This document shows positions 12,835 to 30,868 of a DNA stretch of 64,000 bases, piece after piece. How positions within the stretch are numbered: the first letter of the stretch is position 1; the number at the start of each line of letters is the position of its first letter. The position numbers and the translations under genes are program-made. The stretch covers positions 2,001,501 to 2,065,500 of the forward strand of contig NC_061778.1 of the NCBI RefSeq assembly GCF_022458985.1. The letters are read 5' to 3'. Origin of the DNA: Mugil cephalus (Eukaryota > Chordata > Actinopteri > Mugiliformes > Mugilidae). The notes under the pieces were generated by a model. It had not been told where the DNA came from. It saw only the letters and a program-made list of their open reading frames with translations, and ran no database searches.

Positions 12835-15800
12835 GCAAATGGAGTCAGAAGGAAGGTCAAACTGTAAAACAGTACAGATGGTGAACAGAACCCAGTGGAG
12901 GGAGAATATCTGATTATTTAAATGGAAACAATATGTGGAGCCTCGCAATCCTGAAACTTTTATAGTTTAATATTATTATAGTGACTAAATATTCAACACC
13001 ACACATCAGTAAACTGCAGTTAATATATTTTCCCTTTTTACATCATAGTGCTGTTTAATAGAGAATTTTAAAGGAGCGGTTAGTGGTATTTTCAGGCTGA
13101 TATCTGACTGATCCTGTGACATCTCGTCCTCAGAACTCTCAGGAGTGTTTTCCTTAATGATCCAGTCACAGCCTCTAGTTATCAGGGGGGTCTCCTCCTC
13201 CTTAAATCTGATTTAACCTTTACACTGAAGGATGGGACTGACCTCACATCTCTGATAATAACAAGCGGATATTAATGACAAAGAGTTTGGTAGGAAGAAA
13301 CTCCAACCTGTTCCCAGCTAGTTGCATGAGCTCCTCCATGTTGCCCTCATCCTCTTCTGGCTTCGTCTCGGCCCGTTAAGTGTCTCCAGATAAAATCCTG
13401 CACGGCTTTAACCGGTACAGCTGCAGAGGCTCTGTGTCACACTTCGACACGTCAACCAGCTGAGGCTTCAGTCCAACTGGGTCAGAACTGAGAGGCTGGA
13501 GAAGCACCATCTGCTGCCGCTGAGACATGATGACCTTTAAAGAGAATAGAAGGAGGAGGAGGAGGAGCGTCCATATGTCTCACGGTTACCTGCAGCGCTG
13601 GCAGCCGTCTCTGTTTATGCACAGATCTAAAACTCCAGCACCACTCTTGGTTAAATGACTGTACTTCTCAGTAAACATCTCCTGCAGGCTTCCCGTAAAG
13701 CTCCACATTAAAGAGATACACTTATGAACTAAAACAATCTTGGCTCTGCCTCATCCTCTGCGCTCCACAGTTTTCTCGGGCACTGAAATGGGCCCCACGA
13801 TGAAAGATATGCTGACCCTTCAACACGAGCATCAATCAGCCTCGTTATCTCCACCGCTGTGAGCCTCCAGAAGGAAAAGTAATATCCTACCGCTCGCACT
13901 GGAAAAAAACCTGCCACTGAAGCACTTTTCTGTTCATCCGCCGCGACCACTAATGCTCCCAGAACTGACTTCTGGGCCCAAAGATACCGGAATGTTTCCC
14001 ATATGTTCCAAATATAGTAATCTGCAGGGAACTCGGTTTAAAGAGTTTGCAGAAAGGCAGAGAGCGGAGGAAACTGAGAAGCTATCAGCAAGTTTATAGA
14101 AAGGTATGTTCATTAAAACACTGCTCTGAATAACTTTACTTTTTGCATTAAAGCGGTTCAGATTTCTGTGTGTTCATGGTTTATTCTCCATCTCCACTGG
14201 TCTCTGGTCGCAATTTGACACACTATTACAAATATAAGCAGTGCACGTTACTGGATAGATGTTGTTAATCCACGACTGAGTCAGGAGCTCAGTGTGCGTA
14301 CGGTATATGTTGTGTGTAAATGCTTGAGTGGTGCAACAATTACTCAGCTGACACATATATCAGATATTCGCCTTAAAACCTCTTCCCTTGTTTTTCCTTC
14401 TTGCCGTGCACATAAAGATGGACGTCATCTGTGTTTCCTGGTCTTGAAGCTCAGTGTTGTGTTTCCTGCTGGCTCAGCGTGGTGGTGTCTGATCTGACTC
14501 CACCAACAACCGGCTAATTCAAAACTGGTCAAATAGGTGAAGCATGAGCAAAGCTACCATGCATGTTCTTAACAATGGCTCCAGATATGTTCATCTCTGC
14601 TGCAAAGTTGAATATTTTTATTTATATTTATATGAATATTGATTAACTTCTGGAACTCTTCTTTGTCTTTCAGTTGTGGTTCAGACAGAACTGAATAATG
14701 GAAATTGACATTTTTATTTTTACTTCTCGCATATATACCGTCTGTATTTGCTTATGAAACCTTTTAGGCCACATGAGTTCATAACAAGTTCAGCTGAAGT
14801 TCACTGAAAGTTCATGATAAGTGCGACATTACGCTACATTTTCTATGTGTGAACTGCAGACGTTCGCTGTCTCACTTGACTTCGCTTACACTTCCTTCTC
14901 ACCTCCTTTCTATGCAGAAGTAAGACGCAACAAGGGGAAAGTTCGACGCGTACATGCGTGGAACAAACGTAAGCGTGGACATGTCACCCCACATGCTCTC
15001 TGTTTTCCCTCTGTTTGCATGTCTCCTTCTGAACAGAATATCTGCAAATAAACCAACAAAGGTGAGTCTGAATCATTACTAAGTTCTCAACAACCCTCAC
15101 TTGTTGAATTTTTCCACGACATTTCCTCCACCAGAGAACAGACTGTCTCCATCATTCTCCTCCTGAGCTGAGAGGCCGAGCACCATGAGCCTGAATCTGC
15201 ATTAATGCTTCATCCTCCCCAAACTAATATCACCAATTCAGCACATTTCTTTTAGACCTACTGTAGCATGGAACAGTTCTGCTCATCCATGCACTAACAT
15301 GTGTTGACTTTTCCCTCCAGTGCAGTTTCCTGATCATCTCCATGTGTGCACACTCATTAACAACCTCATTACGTAAGCCCTCAGTAACACTTGCCTTTGT
15401 TTGCCTCCTTCTGCTGCTTCAGCTCATTTTGTTTTTCGACCTGTTTGTCTCCACTAGCCGCTTGCTGAACCTTATCCTGGCTCGGAGGAATGCACCGTCC
15501 CAACTGTTTCTCTCCCCAGTACTGATGAAATTAGCTGGACTCGGGGCATCTGCAGATCTGCTCTGATCCCTGCGCTCTCTCTTCACCAGCCTGCATGGAG
15601 CTCACTGGAGCCATTTTTAAGATAACGCAAAGCCAGGAATTGCTGTGCCAGTAAAAATCGAAGCAGCAGCCGTCTGCTAAGATTGAATGAATGTCGACTG
15701 ACAGAGGTGAGTTTTTAGATGGAGATCAGCTGTGTGTAATGTGGCTAATAGCAAGGACCTGGTGCTGACTTTGATTTGCCTGGAGACTAAATAAAGTTTG

Positions 15801-16357
15801 TGTTTGATCCTCTCTTTATTGTGTGCTGAGCCTGCTGTTCTAACACTAATAAAGGCCACCAGGGGACAGTGTTGTATAACGTTGTGTTTGCAAATGAACG
15901 CTGTTTGTTTTTGTTTTTGTTTTTCAGCGAACAAGTGAAAGGTGCCTACATAGTTTCATGGTTCCTCGTGTTGGTGAAGAATATCATCCTCCTGCAGATT
16001 CCTGATTTTGAAGCTGGTCTCAGACCAGGGGTCTTGGTGCCTTTGGGCTTTACCCACTACGGTGTTTCCCTGAAGTCAAGCTGCTGTTGGAAGTTTACTC
16101 TAACAACTCAGTCATGCATTTTTTTCCTCTTGTCAAGTCTCTCCTCAGTTCTCCTGCCTCCTCCTTTATCACGCCTCTGTTCAGACCTTCTGTTTCATCT
16201 CTCCCAAAATTCTCCTTGGACTCCCCCGAGACGTCTTCCAGCTTCAGTCACAGTGTTCATGGACTCTGCACCAAAACTTTCTTGCCTGTGTGGACTCTTT
16301 CTCTTTCTTTGGATCCATATAGCACACACTCACACAGCCGTAGCCTGCTGTGATCGA

Positions 16358-16411
16358 AGCCCAATTCCTGGTATGTGCACACATAGAAGGAAATCTGATT
16401 CTGATTCTGTG
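16358..16411 (+). repeat. retroposon 3' tail (TATGTGCACACATA...TCTGATTCTGATTCTG)
   Basis: AATTCCTGGTATGTGCACAC followed by a GATTCT repeat. It is homologous to 23045-23105 and typical of a fish LINE/SINE 3' end. Confidence 0.55.
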
Positions 16412-16889
16412 GAGGCAGCAGCAAGTCCAAGTTTTACCCTTAAAACTGTCCCAAATGTATTGATAACTGCACAACTATGTGCAAAGGACACATGTTATTA
16501 ACTGTCGCTTATTAAAATGAAACTGTCCTCCGGCTGCTGCATCTTCCAAGTCATTTTTTGAATATTTCATTGTTGTTGTTCATGTTTGTAAAAAATAATT
16601 GTGCACATTTCAGCATAAAAAAGACTCAGAACATGAGCAGATTTTCACATAAACCTTAAAAGTAGAGGAAGAGAACACAATCAACACACTGAATAGGCAT
16701 ATTACACTCACAGATTTGTTAACTGATGAAATGGCTCTATGAAGTGCACCCCAAGTTAATTTCCAGGTCAAATCAGAATCCATGTGTCCAGAGGTGTTTC
16801 CATCAGTGTGATGAGACTCAGGTCTGGTTCAGTTCCTGGATTAGTTTCTTTAGATCAGGGATTTGTCTCAGTCTGATCTTCACGACACA

Positions 16890-17130
16890 TGTTTGTGGAC
16901 AAAGGAGCTTTGTGGGGAGCTCAGAAAGAGTTGTTGTTGCTCATCAGGGTGGAAAAGGTTCCTCAACCATCTCTAAAGAGTCTGGAAGCCACAAATAATC
17001 CACAGAGAGTCAGACAGATCCCAAGGGGTCTATTCTCCAACTATAATGCATCAGACTATTAATCTGAAGAGAAGCTGGGTCAAGGAGGAAAACAACGAGC
17101 TGACATCAGAGCACACCTCAGAAAAACCTC
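16890..17130 (+). mobile_element. Tc1-like transposase relic, N-terminal part with internal deletion
   Basis: The frame near 16920-17000 reads RVVVAHQGGKGSSTISKESG, like the helix-turn-helix DNA-binding start of Tc1 transposases. About 60 nt later the sequence resembles the KRSWV...E segment that normally lies several hundred codons downstream. This suggests an internal deletion. Confidence 0.65.
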
Positions 17131-18989
17131 AACATCAGCCTCAACAGAGACGGCAAACTCACGAAGCCTGAAACCAGCCAGGAGGAGAAAGGAAGATGGA
17201 GCTTCAGGAAATACAAAGAAAAACCTATGTGGGACAAGGATATATAGACAATAAGAGACACGTGGGTGACCGAGGATGTGAGGGAGAAGAACAGGGAGAA
17301 TGGGAGATAAGAAGAAAATCAGATGAAGGTAAAAGTGGCAGGAGAGAAGGAGGGAAACCATGAGGTAGGCTGAGGCTGGACAAGTGGGAGTTAAACGTAC
17401 GAAGATGAAAGAAAAGGCAGAAGAGGAAAAATAAGAGATATGTGAACGAGTGCAGTCAGAAAAGAGAAAACAGAGCGAGACTGGCATCTAGTGGAGGGAA
17501 AACCAACAGCAGCTCATCTTCCATCATCCTGTTATCCGTTAGGCTCGTTTCCTCTCAGAGGCCGTGGAGGAAATAATATCTGGTGACAACAACACTGTAA
17601 ATGAAGTGTTTCTCAAACTCCTCAGGCAGCCACTGAAGTGTTGATTGTCTCATACATTTCATTTATTATTTTATTTGTTTGGCAGGAGAGGGTGGAGTTG
17701 GCTTTACTTTATTTTTGTGTGTTTGGCATCATGTGCTCCATCCATGAACCGTATGTAACTGCATCACTAAAGTAGAGACTTTTACCACTTTGATCACGCC
17801 ACATGCATGAATTAGTTCCTTCCTTTCTAGTTTCTGATCCCCCACTTTCTCTTTCTTTGAGGTACATCCCAGATGCATGAAGCAGAAGTGCAAAATTAAA
17901 AAACAAAAACAACAAGGCATTGTCAGAAATCAAGCCAGATAAATCTCATGGAACCACTTTGAAGTCAAAAAAGCTACTTTTTTTAAGTTATTCATGATCA
18001 AACCAATTCAGTTCTACTGAGGTATGCATATTATTTTATGCAAAAGGTTTTACAAGTTCTTAATAAATGTTGTTTTAGGGAAAGCACCAGCTTCACAATT
18101 CTTACGTTTAACACATTTGTAAATATTTCATTAGCAAAAAAATATGTAAATCAGATTCAACCTTTAAATAAATTATGTCATCTACTCTTTGAAGTCTGAC
18201 ATATTAAACAATGACCAGTTTCATCAAAGTGCTTTGTTTGGTATCCTATGTTATGGAAATTTACTGACCACTATGTTCTTTATGTTCACTGTGTTATATA
18301 TTTCTACCATGTCGGTTGGTTTGTTTGTACGAATCAGGATTCTTTCTATTTGTCTTTCACTACCAAAACATGTTTCTGTCCTTACAAATGAATTTCTTCT
18401 CTGAATTGGTAAATATATATAATATATGTTATGACAATAAAAAGAGGCTACAAACTAAACCTCTTCACTATTAAGTTGCATAGAAAAAATGTCAAAACTT
18501 AATCCACTTAAATGGAATAAAGGAACACGCATTTTCAGCCAACACTTTTTTTTAAATAACCGATAATTAAGTTTTAAAACTGCCTTTGTGGCTGGCATAA
18601 TGCAACATGCAGCATTATCAAATAATTTACTCCTAGTACTCCAAATTACCACAGTAAAATACTGTAGTTGTCATGCATCATAATAATTCAGAAATCAACA
18701 AAGAACTAGTGTCCATCAGTGCGGGTCTCACATAGATATGCATCAAATCTGATATATGAGTTAATATTTTCTGCATTTTTAAACCATATGTTTGGCTGGA
18801 TTCTTATTTGCAGGTGTTGAAAAAGGTCACGTCGCTGTCACTCCCATGAATCATGTTCAGCATCATTCAATAAACCCCGAAAGGTCCCGGAAGCTGAAGT
18901 AATGTTCAGCCAATTACGCAGGAATCCATCTACAGTGAATCACTGTGACACCACGAGGCTCACACCACGCGACCATATTGATTCGTGTG

Positions 18990-19270
18990 AAGAACAGGCC
19001 GTATAGAACAGGTTCAGTTTTGTCAGGCAATTAGGAGAAATCACCTCCCAAAGGGGAAGTTTGCCATGACAAGATCCTCCATTTGTCATAATTGCAGAGA
19101 CTGGATGGTGAGTGGATTTTACCTAATAAATGGATGTAATATAAATCCTCTCCACATACATGTTTGGCTTCTTTTGACTTCAATTAGAAATACAATTAAC
19201 AGGAATGAGATGGTTTCCTCCCCCCGTGGTTATTGCAGCGCTGTATTAATGATGGTGCAGTGGCAGCACA
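18990..19270. promoter_or_regulatory. candidate conserved noncoding element
   Basis: Unique, repeat-free, balanced-composition block with several homeodomain-type cores (CAATTAGG, CATAATTG, TCAATTAG, CAATTAAC), about 1.2 kb past the rab1 3' end. This is judged from texture only; conservation was not tested. Confidence 0.25.
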
Positions 19271-19654
19271 TATAAACTAAACCTCACAGTTTATGTCCAT
19301 AGAACCTGGAGAAGCAGAGAATCACTCCACACTTGTTAACAGTTGGATTTATGATCCATTTTATGATCACATATATGGAGGCTCTGCAGTGATTTAGGAT
19401 TCCATGACATCTCCATAAAGTTGGGACTCAGGAGAGACAAATTAAAAATGGATGACCAGTCAAAGCAGCAGCAGCAGCAGAGGCTGAGATTCTCAGACTC
19501 TCAGACCTGGTATTAGTCAGAGCCCGAGAACTCTCAATCACTCACTTGAAACCACGACAGTATCCGACTTTTTAAACCTACAGAGTGATGTATTATGAAT
19601 GTTCAGTGGATTTCTTCAAGCCACGGACTTCCTCTAACTCTAACTGGTTTAATC

Positions 19655-19735
19655 AGACCTTCAGCCACAACATTATGACCACCGACAGAAGAAATGAGAG
19701 TCAAGAAGTTTGAAGGGACCAGGGAGACCTACACT
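19655..19735. mobile_element. Tc1-derived MITE fragment, copy 3
   Basis: TTCAGCCACAACATTATGAC followed by CACCGACAGAAGAAATGAGA. Only the left end is recognisable. Confidence 0.6.
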
Positions 19736-20147
19736 GTTCTCCACGTACTGTTTTCACTGACATAGTTTAAGTTCCTGTATATAACATCCCTTTATGAACA
19801 CACTGAACAGTTCTGTTTGTATCATGTCTACAGTTCTACATTTTTGCACAAAAAAAAATGTTTTGACATCAATGGATTTTCACACAAGCCCTGAAAGTTC
19901 AGGAAGTTTCTCATTTGCAATTTTCGCCTTTGTGTTTCTCTGGATTTGTAATTTTACTATATTAATACAACTGAACTGAAATATATCTTTATTGACATAA
20001 GTTAACAACAAGCAAAACACAACAAAACTGATAAATACTTTGTATTTGTTAAATTCATCAATAACGGAAACTCAATCTGCTCAAATTACAATTTTCAAAC
20101 TCTTCCAATACTGTGAGAGTACCAGCTGTTATTGCAGTATCCCTGCT

Positions 20148-20153
20148 TTTATT
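20148..20153 (-). promoter_or_regulatory. candidate rab1 poly(A) signal AATAAA
   Basis: TTTATT on the plus strand reads AATAAA on the rab1 strand, about 350 nt after the stop codon. A second candidate lies at 19988-19993. It was chosen only by position; there is no transcript evidence. Confidence 0.4.
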
Positions 20154-20458
20154 CTACAGTTTTTAGATTTTTGATTTCTATATGTTTCTAAAACTGTTCA
20201 CAAAGTTCCTCCCTGCCCTGGTTGTTCGTTTGGCTGCATTAGTAACTCTTTTTTTTTTAATTATCTCTGCTGTTGAATAAAGCAGAAATATATTTAGATA
20301 TATTTAATTTGAAAATACAAAGCTCAAGAATATATTGCAGTCAAGCTAAAAACCCTGTTTCTCCTCAAAAGTCATATTTGTGTTGTCAGAAAATATGACA
20401 ATATGTGTCCAGAACATAGAATCACTAGGTCCTGAAACCTGACGTGTTAAAAATGACA

Positions 20459-20504
20459 CATCTCCTCCTCCTCCTCCTCCTCCTCCTCCTCCTCCTCCTC
20501 CTCC
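20459..20504. repeat. (CCT)n / (GGA)n microsatellite abutting the rab1 stop codon
   Basis: About 15 trinucleotide units. On the rab1 strand the order is TGC TGC TGA followed directly by GGA repeats, so the repeat is the first part of the 3'UTR. Confidence 0.95.
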
Positions 20505-25681
<5,177 letters not shown>

Positions 25682-25694
<13 letters not shown>

Positions 25695-25757
25695 GGTCGG
25701 AGAGGTCGCTCCCGGTGACACAACAAAATCTTAAATCCCTGAAAATGAATCCTGAAT
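25682..25757 (-). promoter_or_regulatory. inverted repeat that could sequester the rab1 start codon
   Basis: ATGAATCCTGAAT (25694 down to 25682, minus strand) starts at the rab1 ATG. Its exact reverse complement lies at 25757-25745 on the same strand. The result is a 13-bp stem with a 50-nt loop in the predicted pre-mRNA. It would form in mRNA only if transcription or the exon starts upstream of 25757. An acceptor-like T-run plus AG (around 25752-25772) leaves open that part of the upstream arm is intronic. Confidence 0.6.
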
Positions 25758-25988
25758 TAAAAAAAAAAAAAACAACAACAACAAAACAAAAAAAAAAAAC
25801 AGATGAATAATCTCTGACTCTCTTAAGCTCCGCTGCACTGTTGTGGCGAACCGTCCTTCAGAGGGCAACTGGCAGAATGAACCGGAGCTACCTGCCTCCA
25901 GAGCTGAATGATGAGCTGACTGGTTCGGATGCATGATTTATTAATAAGGACGAGCTCAGGTTACAGCGAGGACAGCACCTGGAACCGA

Positions 25989-25989
<1 letters not shown>

Positions 25990-26030
<41 letters not shown>
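25990..26030. repeat. (CA)n microsatellite upstream of rab1
   Basis: About 19 CA units between the rab1 first coding exon and the CpG-rich stretch. Confidence 0.95.
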
Positions 26031-26032
<2 letters not shown>

Positions 26033-26299
26033 GTTTCACTGAACACAGCCTCCCTCTCTTGTAAACCATCAAACTGCTGCGTGTTTTCATTTCGATGAGG
26101 CCTTTGTGTTGAAAACTATCAGCTCTGGTCCTCACATCGTCTCAGATTGACGGGACCCAGCCCGTGTGCGTCATACGTCTCTGGACCGACTAACAAAGAA
26201 GAAGCAGGAAGTGGTTCTCCTGAAACTACAAATAGGCACTGGAATGTTTGTTTGTATATTATTACATTTGTTTATATATTATATTTGGTGAAAGAGAAT

Positions 26300-26530
26300 T
26301 TTTTAATTTTTGGAACGCGCGTGACGCTCGTCCTGGTCACGGGAGCAAGCAGAGAGCAGGGGATTGTGGGACACGTGGTGGCTGAGCAGCTGTGACGGGG
26401 TCAGGGGTCAGCAGCCCTAACGACGGCCTGTTGCCGGGGCAGAGGCGGTGGCGCGGTGGTTGCCGGGGCAGCGGCGGTAGCAGCAGCAGGCTTTGTGGCG
26501 CTCCCGATGGAGCACGGAGGTGGGAAAACT
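26300..26530. promoter_or_regulatory. CpG-rich stretch, candidate rab1 upstream promoter
   Basis: This is the most CpG-dense stretch between rab1 and zfp36 by eye. It contains an E-box CACGTG (26372-26377), repeated GCCGGGGCAG words and many CG dinucleotides. It lies about 0.6-0.8 kb upstream of the rab1 ATG. Together with the acceptor-like signal near 25752 it may mark a noncoding first exon. No TATA box was seen. Confidence 0.35.
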
Positions 26531-26843
26531 GGGGGAAGGGGAATGGAGATGGGGAGAAATAAAAGAGAGAAAGAAATTAACAAAGAGAGGAGGGTTAGAA
26601 AGCAAGGGGAAGGGTGGGAACGTGAGAAAAGGAGGACAGAAGGACGCAAAAACAAAAAAAAAAGCGTTGAGCGTGGGACCTTGTTGTGATTGTGAGTTTG
26701 TTTTCATACTGGACACTAATCAATGGAAGTGAATGGCTTCTGAAGGATGAAAGAAATAAAGAATCCGACCTTTTAAATAAAATTCAAATCCTGACCAAGT
26801 TTCACACAGAAGAGAGGTGTAGATATTGTGAAGTGTGAATTAA

Positions 26844-27340
26844 CCTCCTGAGACCCTGCGTCCTCATATGGGGACGTTAAGTTTTAGGTTTGTGGCAACT
26901 TATTCTGCTCCATTTAAACTTTTATCCTCATAACTAGACACTAGGCATCATCTCAGCGGATTCATTCTGCAGCCGATCACGTACCAAAGTGGACAAGATT
27001 CAAAACCTCATCAAAGTGAAACTAGTTTATTTATGATTATTAAATTTAAATAAATATATCAATGTACAAACTATGACTTGTTATAGGCTAATTAGGAGAC
27101 TAATTAACAAGTACTCGACTGAGGACATTGCGACTTCATTATTTGCCATTTTGCTTTTGCACAGAAATGTTCAGAAGTGAAAATTAACATGTTTTGTTAC
27201 ATGTCTGTGATTTTATTATCATAATAAGTGAAATAATCCACCCATGAGGACATAATTTTTTATTTGCAAAAACGACTTCCTGTTCAAAGAGAAATGGAGA
27301 CATTTAAAATGCATCTCAAACTAAACCTCAGGCCTCAGCA
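26844..27340. mobile_element. TTAA-flanked MITE, copy B (inverted relative to A)
   Basis: Starts CCTCCTGAGACCC after TTAA (26840-26843) and ends at a decayed terminus directly before TTAA (27341-27344). Internal words such as AACGTTTTAGGTTTGT-like and GGATTATTTCAC-like match copy A in reverse orientation. Confidence 0.8.
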
Positions 27341-27585
27341 TTAACCTCTGATCATTGTGACCTGATTTAAGGAAAAAAGTAATTAAAACGAAAATTAGAT
27401 GGAAACACAAGAGGCTCAAACATCAAACATGATCATTTTGTTTAGAGTTTTACACATTTTCTCATAAAAGAGTTTTTAGTTTTGTGCCACTGCAGCTAGT
27501 TGAGATTTAGCGTAAACAATGTGCAGACTCACAAGGAAACAAATTGTGCCTCTTAAGGTTTGCATGTTTTGTGTATATGTTCGGC

Positions 27586-27850
27586 AGCAGATGTGTGTGT
27601 GTCTGAAGCAGAATGAAGAGAGAGTGTGTGTGTGTCTGTCTGTGTTTGTCTGTGTGCAGGTCAGTGGACGGAGTTAAACCGGTCATTGTTCCTATCAGTG
27701 TGCGTCCCAGGAGACCTGAGGGAGCGGGGATAAATAGGTGCTTTTCACTATTCACCCTTATTTTACCACGATCCCTGGCTCCTGCATGAGACTAGTGTGT
27801 GTTTGTTTGTTGGCCTGTGTGTGTGTGTGCGTGTGTGTGTATGTGTGCCT
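27586..27850. repeat. GT-rich microsatellite patches
   Basis: Several interrupted TG runs (about 27594-27604, 27623-27660, 27796-27850), all in the same strand sense. Confidence 0.85.
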
Positions 27851-28142
27851 ATGAAAACATGCAGTGTTGAGCGTGCAGGGCCGTGCATTAAAATTGTGGC
27901 AGAAAATAACCAGTTGTTTGGGAGCTAAAATAAAACTAAAGGGGATTTCCCAAAACCAAAAGAAAATGAATTTAAAAAGCACAAACTTCATACAAAATTA
28001 AAAAATTAAAACTTAAAAGTGTTTAAAAATAGAAACTGTGCTGAAAATAAACCACATGCGTGTTTGTGTGTGCTTCTCTTTGTGTTTGTGTCTGTTGTCA
28101 CTGTTTGTTGAAGATTTATGTGGAGTCACTTTGCTCTTTTCC

Positions 28143-28145
<3 letters not shown>

Positions 28146-28182
<37 letters not shown>
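28146..28182. repeat. (GT)n microsatellite
   Basis: A pure GT run of about 18 units. Confidence 0.95.
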
Positions 28183-28529
28183 CAGTGCAGGGACACAGAT
28201 AATTAACCTCATTGAAAACTAAAAGTTGAATGAAGGCTTTATTGTGGAGAGAGAAGGAGGGAGAGACAGAGGAAGCTGAATATTTTTTTATATATGACCA
28301 AGTTGCAACAGCAAACATAGATTTTGATTGACAGTTTGCAAAAAAAAAAAAAAAAAACAACAACAACAAAGTATATCACATATGTCCATGAGGGTTCCCA
28401 GTCATGCAGGTCACGATATAAATCCAAAAACAGCTCATTCAGCCAGTGGATCATCCGACGCTGGTGCAGAACTTTAGATACACTCTTTTTTCTTATCTTA
28501 TCTTATCTTAAAAACGTAAAAGAAAGACT

Positions 28530-29010
28530 TGGACTTAGACTTAGACCATTGACTGTATGGACGTCACCCATTAGATTCTGAACCTCGAAAAAATGAAGCC
28601 CGAAGAGGGCGGAGCCTGTAGTCGCCATGTTGGATGCACTTTACTCCGCCCACACTTGGCTATTTCAGGCATGAACGTAGGAGTTGTGTTGAACGTTCAG
28701 ACCCGCTCACCCAACTTCTCCGCTACCTGTCACTTAAAGCATGAATGCCCTTAATTACGCAGAATTTAAAACCTTAATAAAAAATAAAGAAATGAGTTGG
28801 AAAAAAATCACCCCCAGTAGAGTTGTCATGAATAGTGAAACAAACTATTCCGTTTTCCGTAGCAGGCCATAAACATGTTTAATAATGCTGTAAAGTTGTT
28901 TTTTTAACATGGGGGTCCATGGGGATTTTCTCCCTTTTGGAGCCTCAAGTGGCCACTTGATGAACTGCAGGTTTTTGCACTTCTACATGGAGTTGCTTGA
29001 GGTTGCAGGG
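28530..29010. repeat. dispersed repeat, copy 3 (longest)
   Basis: It contains TGAAGCCCGAAGAGGGCGGA, GTCGCCATGTTGGA, CATGGGGGTCCATGGGGAT and GGAGCCTCAAGTGGCCACTT, typical of a fish-wide nonautonomous repeat. Its ends were not determined. Confidence 0.65.
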
Positions 29011-30868
29011 GGGCTGTAACAGTCCAAAGATGAAAGTTTATTTATTGTGTTCAACAGTCTTAGAGCCAGGGGGAAGAAACTGTCTCTGAATGTGGACGCC
29101 CTGCTGCGCATGTTAGTTCCCACAAAGGAACACAACCAGATTTAGTTCTGTTTCACCTCACTTTCTTTTTCAGTTTGTCTTTTTTTATTCTCCAGATGTT
29201 CTGCTGCAGCTTCTCATTATTCATCATCTGATTTATCAAATCTAACTTTATTTATGTACCACCTGTCATACAAATGAATCACAAAGAGCTTCACACAAAA
29301 GAAAACCATAAAACATTACAGCAAATAATAAAAACCAACGCACATATAGACACAGATGCACATGCACGCGTACATTATGTTAGAAGGTCCACTTACATGG
29401 CAGAACACTGAGGACCATCCACACTGAGAGGAGCTACAGGCTGCAACTACAGGGAGGGTCACCACAGAGACCAGCCTGACCCGGATAGACCAGAGACCAG
29501 GGTAGACTCCACACAGAAGATCTCCAAGACCATGTCCCTGCAGATAGACCAGACACAGCTCCCAGTGTAGAGGGACGCCCATGAGGAAACACAGAAAGAT
29601 AAACATTTAAAGATTTAATAATGATAATTCTCTGTTTTGACTTCTGGGGTTACCTGTCTTGACTGCAGCTCCTTCTCCCATTTGTGCACCAAACATTACA
29701 CAAGGTTGTGTTTTAGCATTCAGAGGATTTGGTTAATAGTGAAACTTTTCATAACCTAAATATGCATCAAAGAACCTCAGGTTGTGGTGTCTGCTGTCAG
29801 ATTTCTAAGTATCATACGTGTGATTCCTTCCGGGAATATGCACCACATGTTTAACTGGAAATAAATTGCCAGCGGATGTAAAGTGAGGAATGATATCGTT
29901 AGCCTAATAGCACAAATGCCGTCATTTTTTGACTGTTACAATAACAATAAAAATGTGTGTTTTCCAAAAACGTTCAAATATGACTTAAGGAATTATGCTA
30001 TTAGACAAACAATATGTTTTCCATAAAATGATTTGAAAAACAAATGAGAAGTATGAACTTAATTTGCCATTTTCCTTCATCTGATTCATAGACAGCATGG
30101 ATCTGACGTTATCTAGTGATTCAGTTAAAAGGTGAGACAGGTCTGTTTCCAGCTGAATACTAAACACTAAAGGAAGGAGGTGGATTAAATATTTAAACAC
30201 TAAAAAGACTTTCTGTTTCTCATCAATACTCTCTTTGTTTGGAGTCGAGCTTTAATTACCAGTCAGGAAAACAAGCCTCAGATCAACACATCATCTGGGT
30301 CCATACGAACGCATCACACTTTTCTTTTTTTAATAATTTTCATTTCATCAGTTACAACCTCCATCATCTATAGAGGGACTCATGTTGATATCTATCACAA
30401 AAACAGAAAGGATTTTAGTTTCTATTCATTATATAGAACAAAGCCAGCACACATGGGCTCATTTAGGAACTCTTGTTTGTGAATGTTTCATGTTTGATTC
30501 ATTTTTCAGCCTCGTATGTTGATGCTTTGTCTTTTCTCCTCGTAACATTTGTCATTTTGTTAGTTGTGTTCGAGCTAGCGCACATCCTCAAAAAACAAAC
30601 GAAACATTCTGCATTGTTGAAAACAGATTCATTTTCATTTCCGCAGGAGAGTTTCTTTTCATTACTCAGGACTTTCCCCAGACAGATTTCCCAGTGTGGA
30701 ATGTCCAGTTCTCTGCATGAACTGCAGCCCTTGTCTCTGTGAACTCTTCAACAGTTTCACTGTCTTCAACCACAGACACTGCGTTCACTGATGTTCATGA
30801 CCTTGCTGTTTGTCTGAGGTTGGAGCTACCTGGGTCTCTTTTTATTTCTCTGATGGACTTGGGTGTAA

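Larger units (their letters stand above)
10346..20147. other. gene-free region between the Tc1 element and rab1
   Basis: It contains MITE copies 1-3, the Tc1 relic at 16890-17130 and a retroposon tail at 16358. Low-repeat blocks around 13730-13960 and 18990-19270 may be conserved noncoding elements. The 210-codon open frame at 15869-16501 has no recognisable domain and runs into a repeat. Confidence 0.65.

Noticed and set aside
15869..16501. 210-codon open frame on the plus strand
   Set aside because: No recognisable domain, hydrophobic low-complexity composition from T-rich DNA, and its end runs into a retroposon tail (16358-16411).
17080..17487. 135-codon minus-strand open frame
   Set aside because: Arises from purine-rich DNA read in reverse and overlaps a Tc1 relic; no domain.
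26401..26732. Overlapping open frames on both strands near 26.5 kb
   Set aside because: Low-complexity Ala/Gly or Lys/Glu translations from CpG- and purine-rich DNA; better seen as a candidate promoter stretch.
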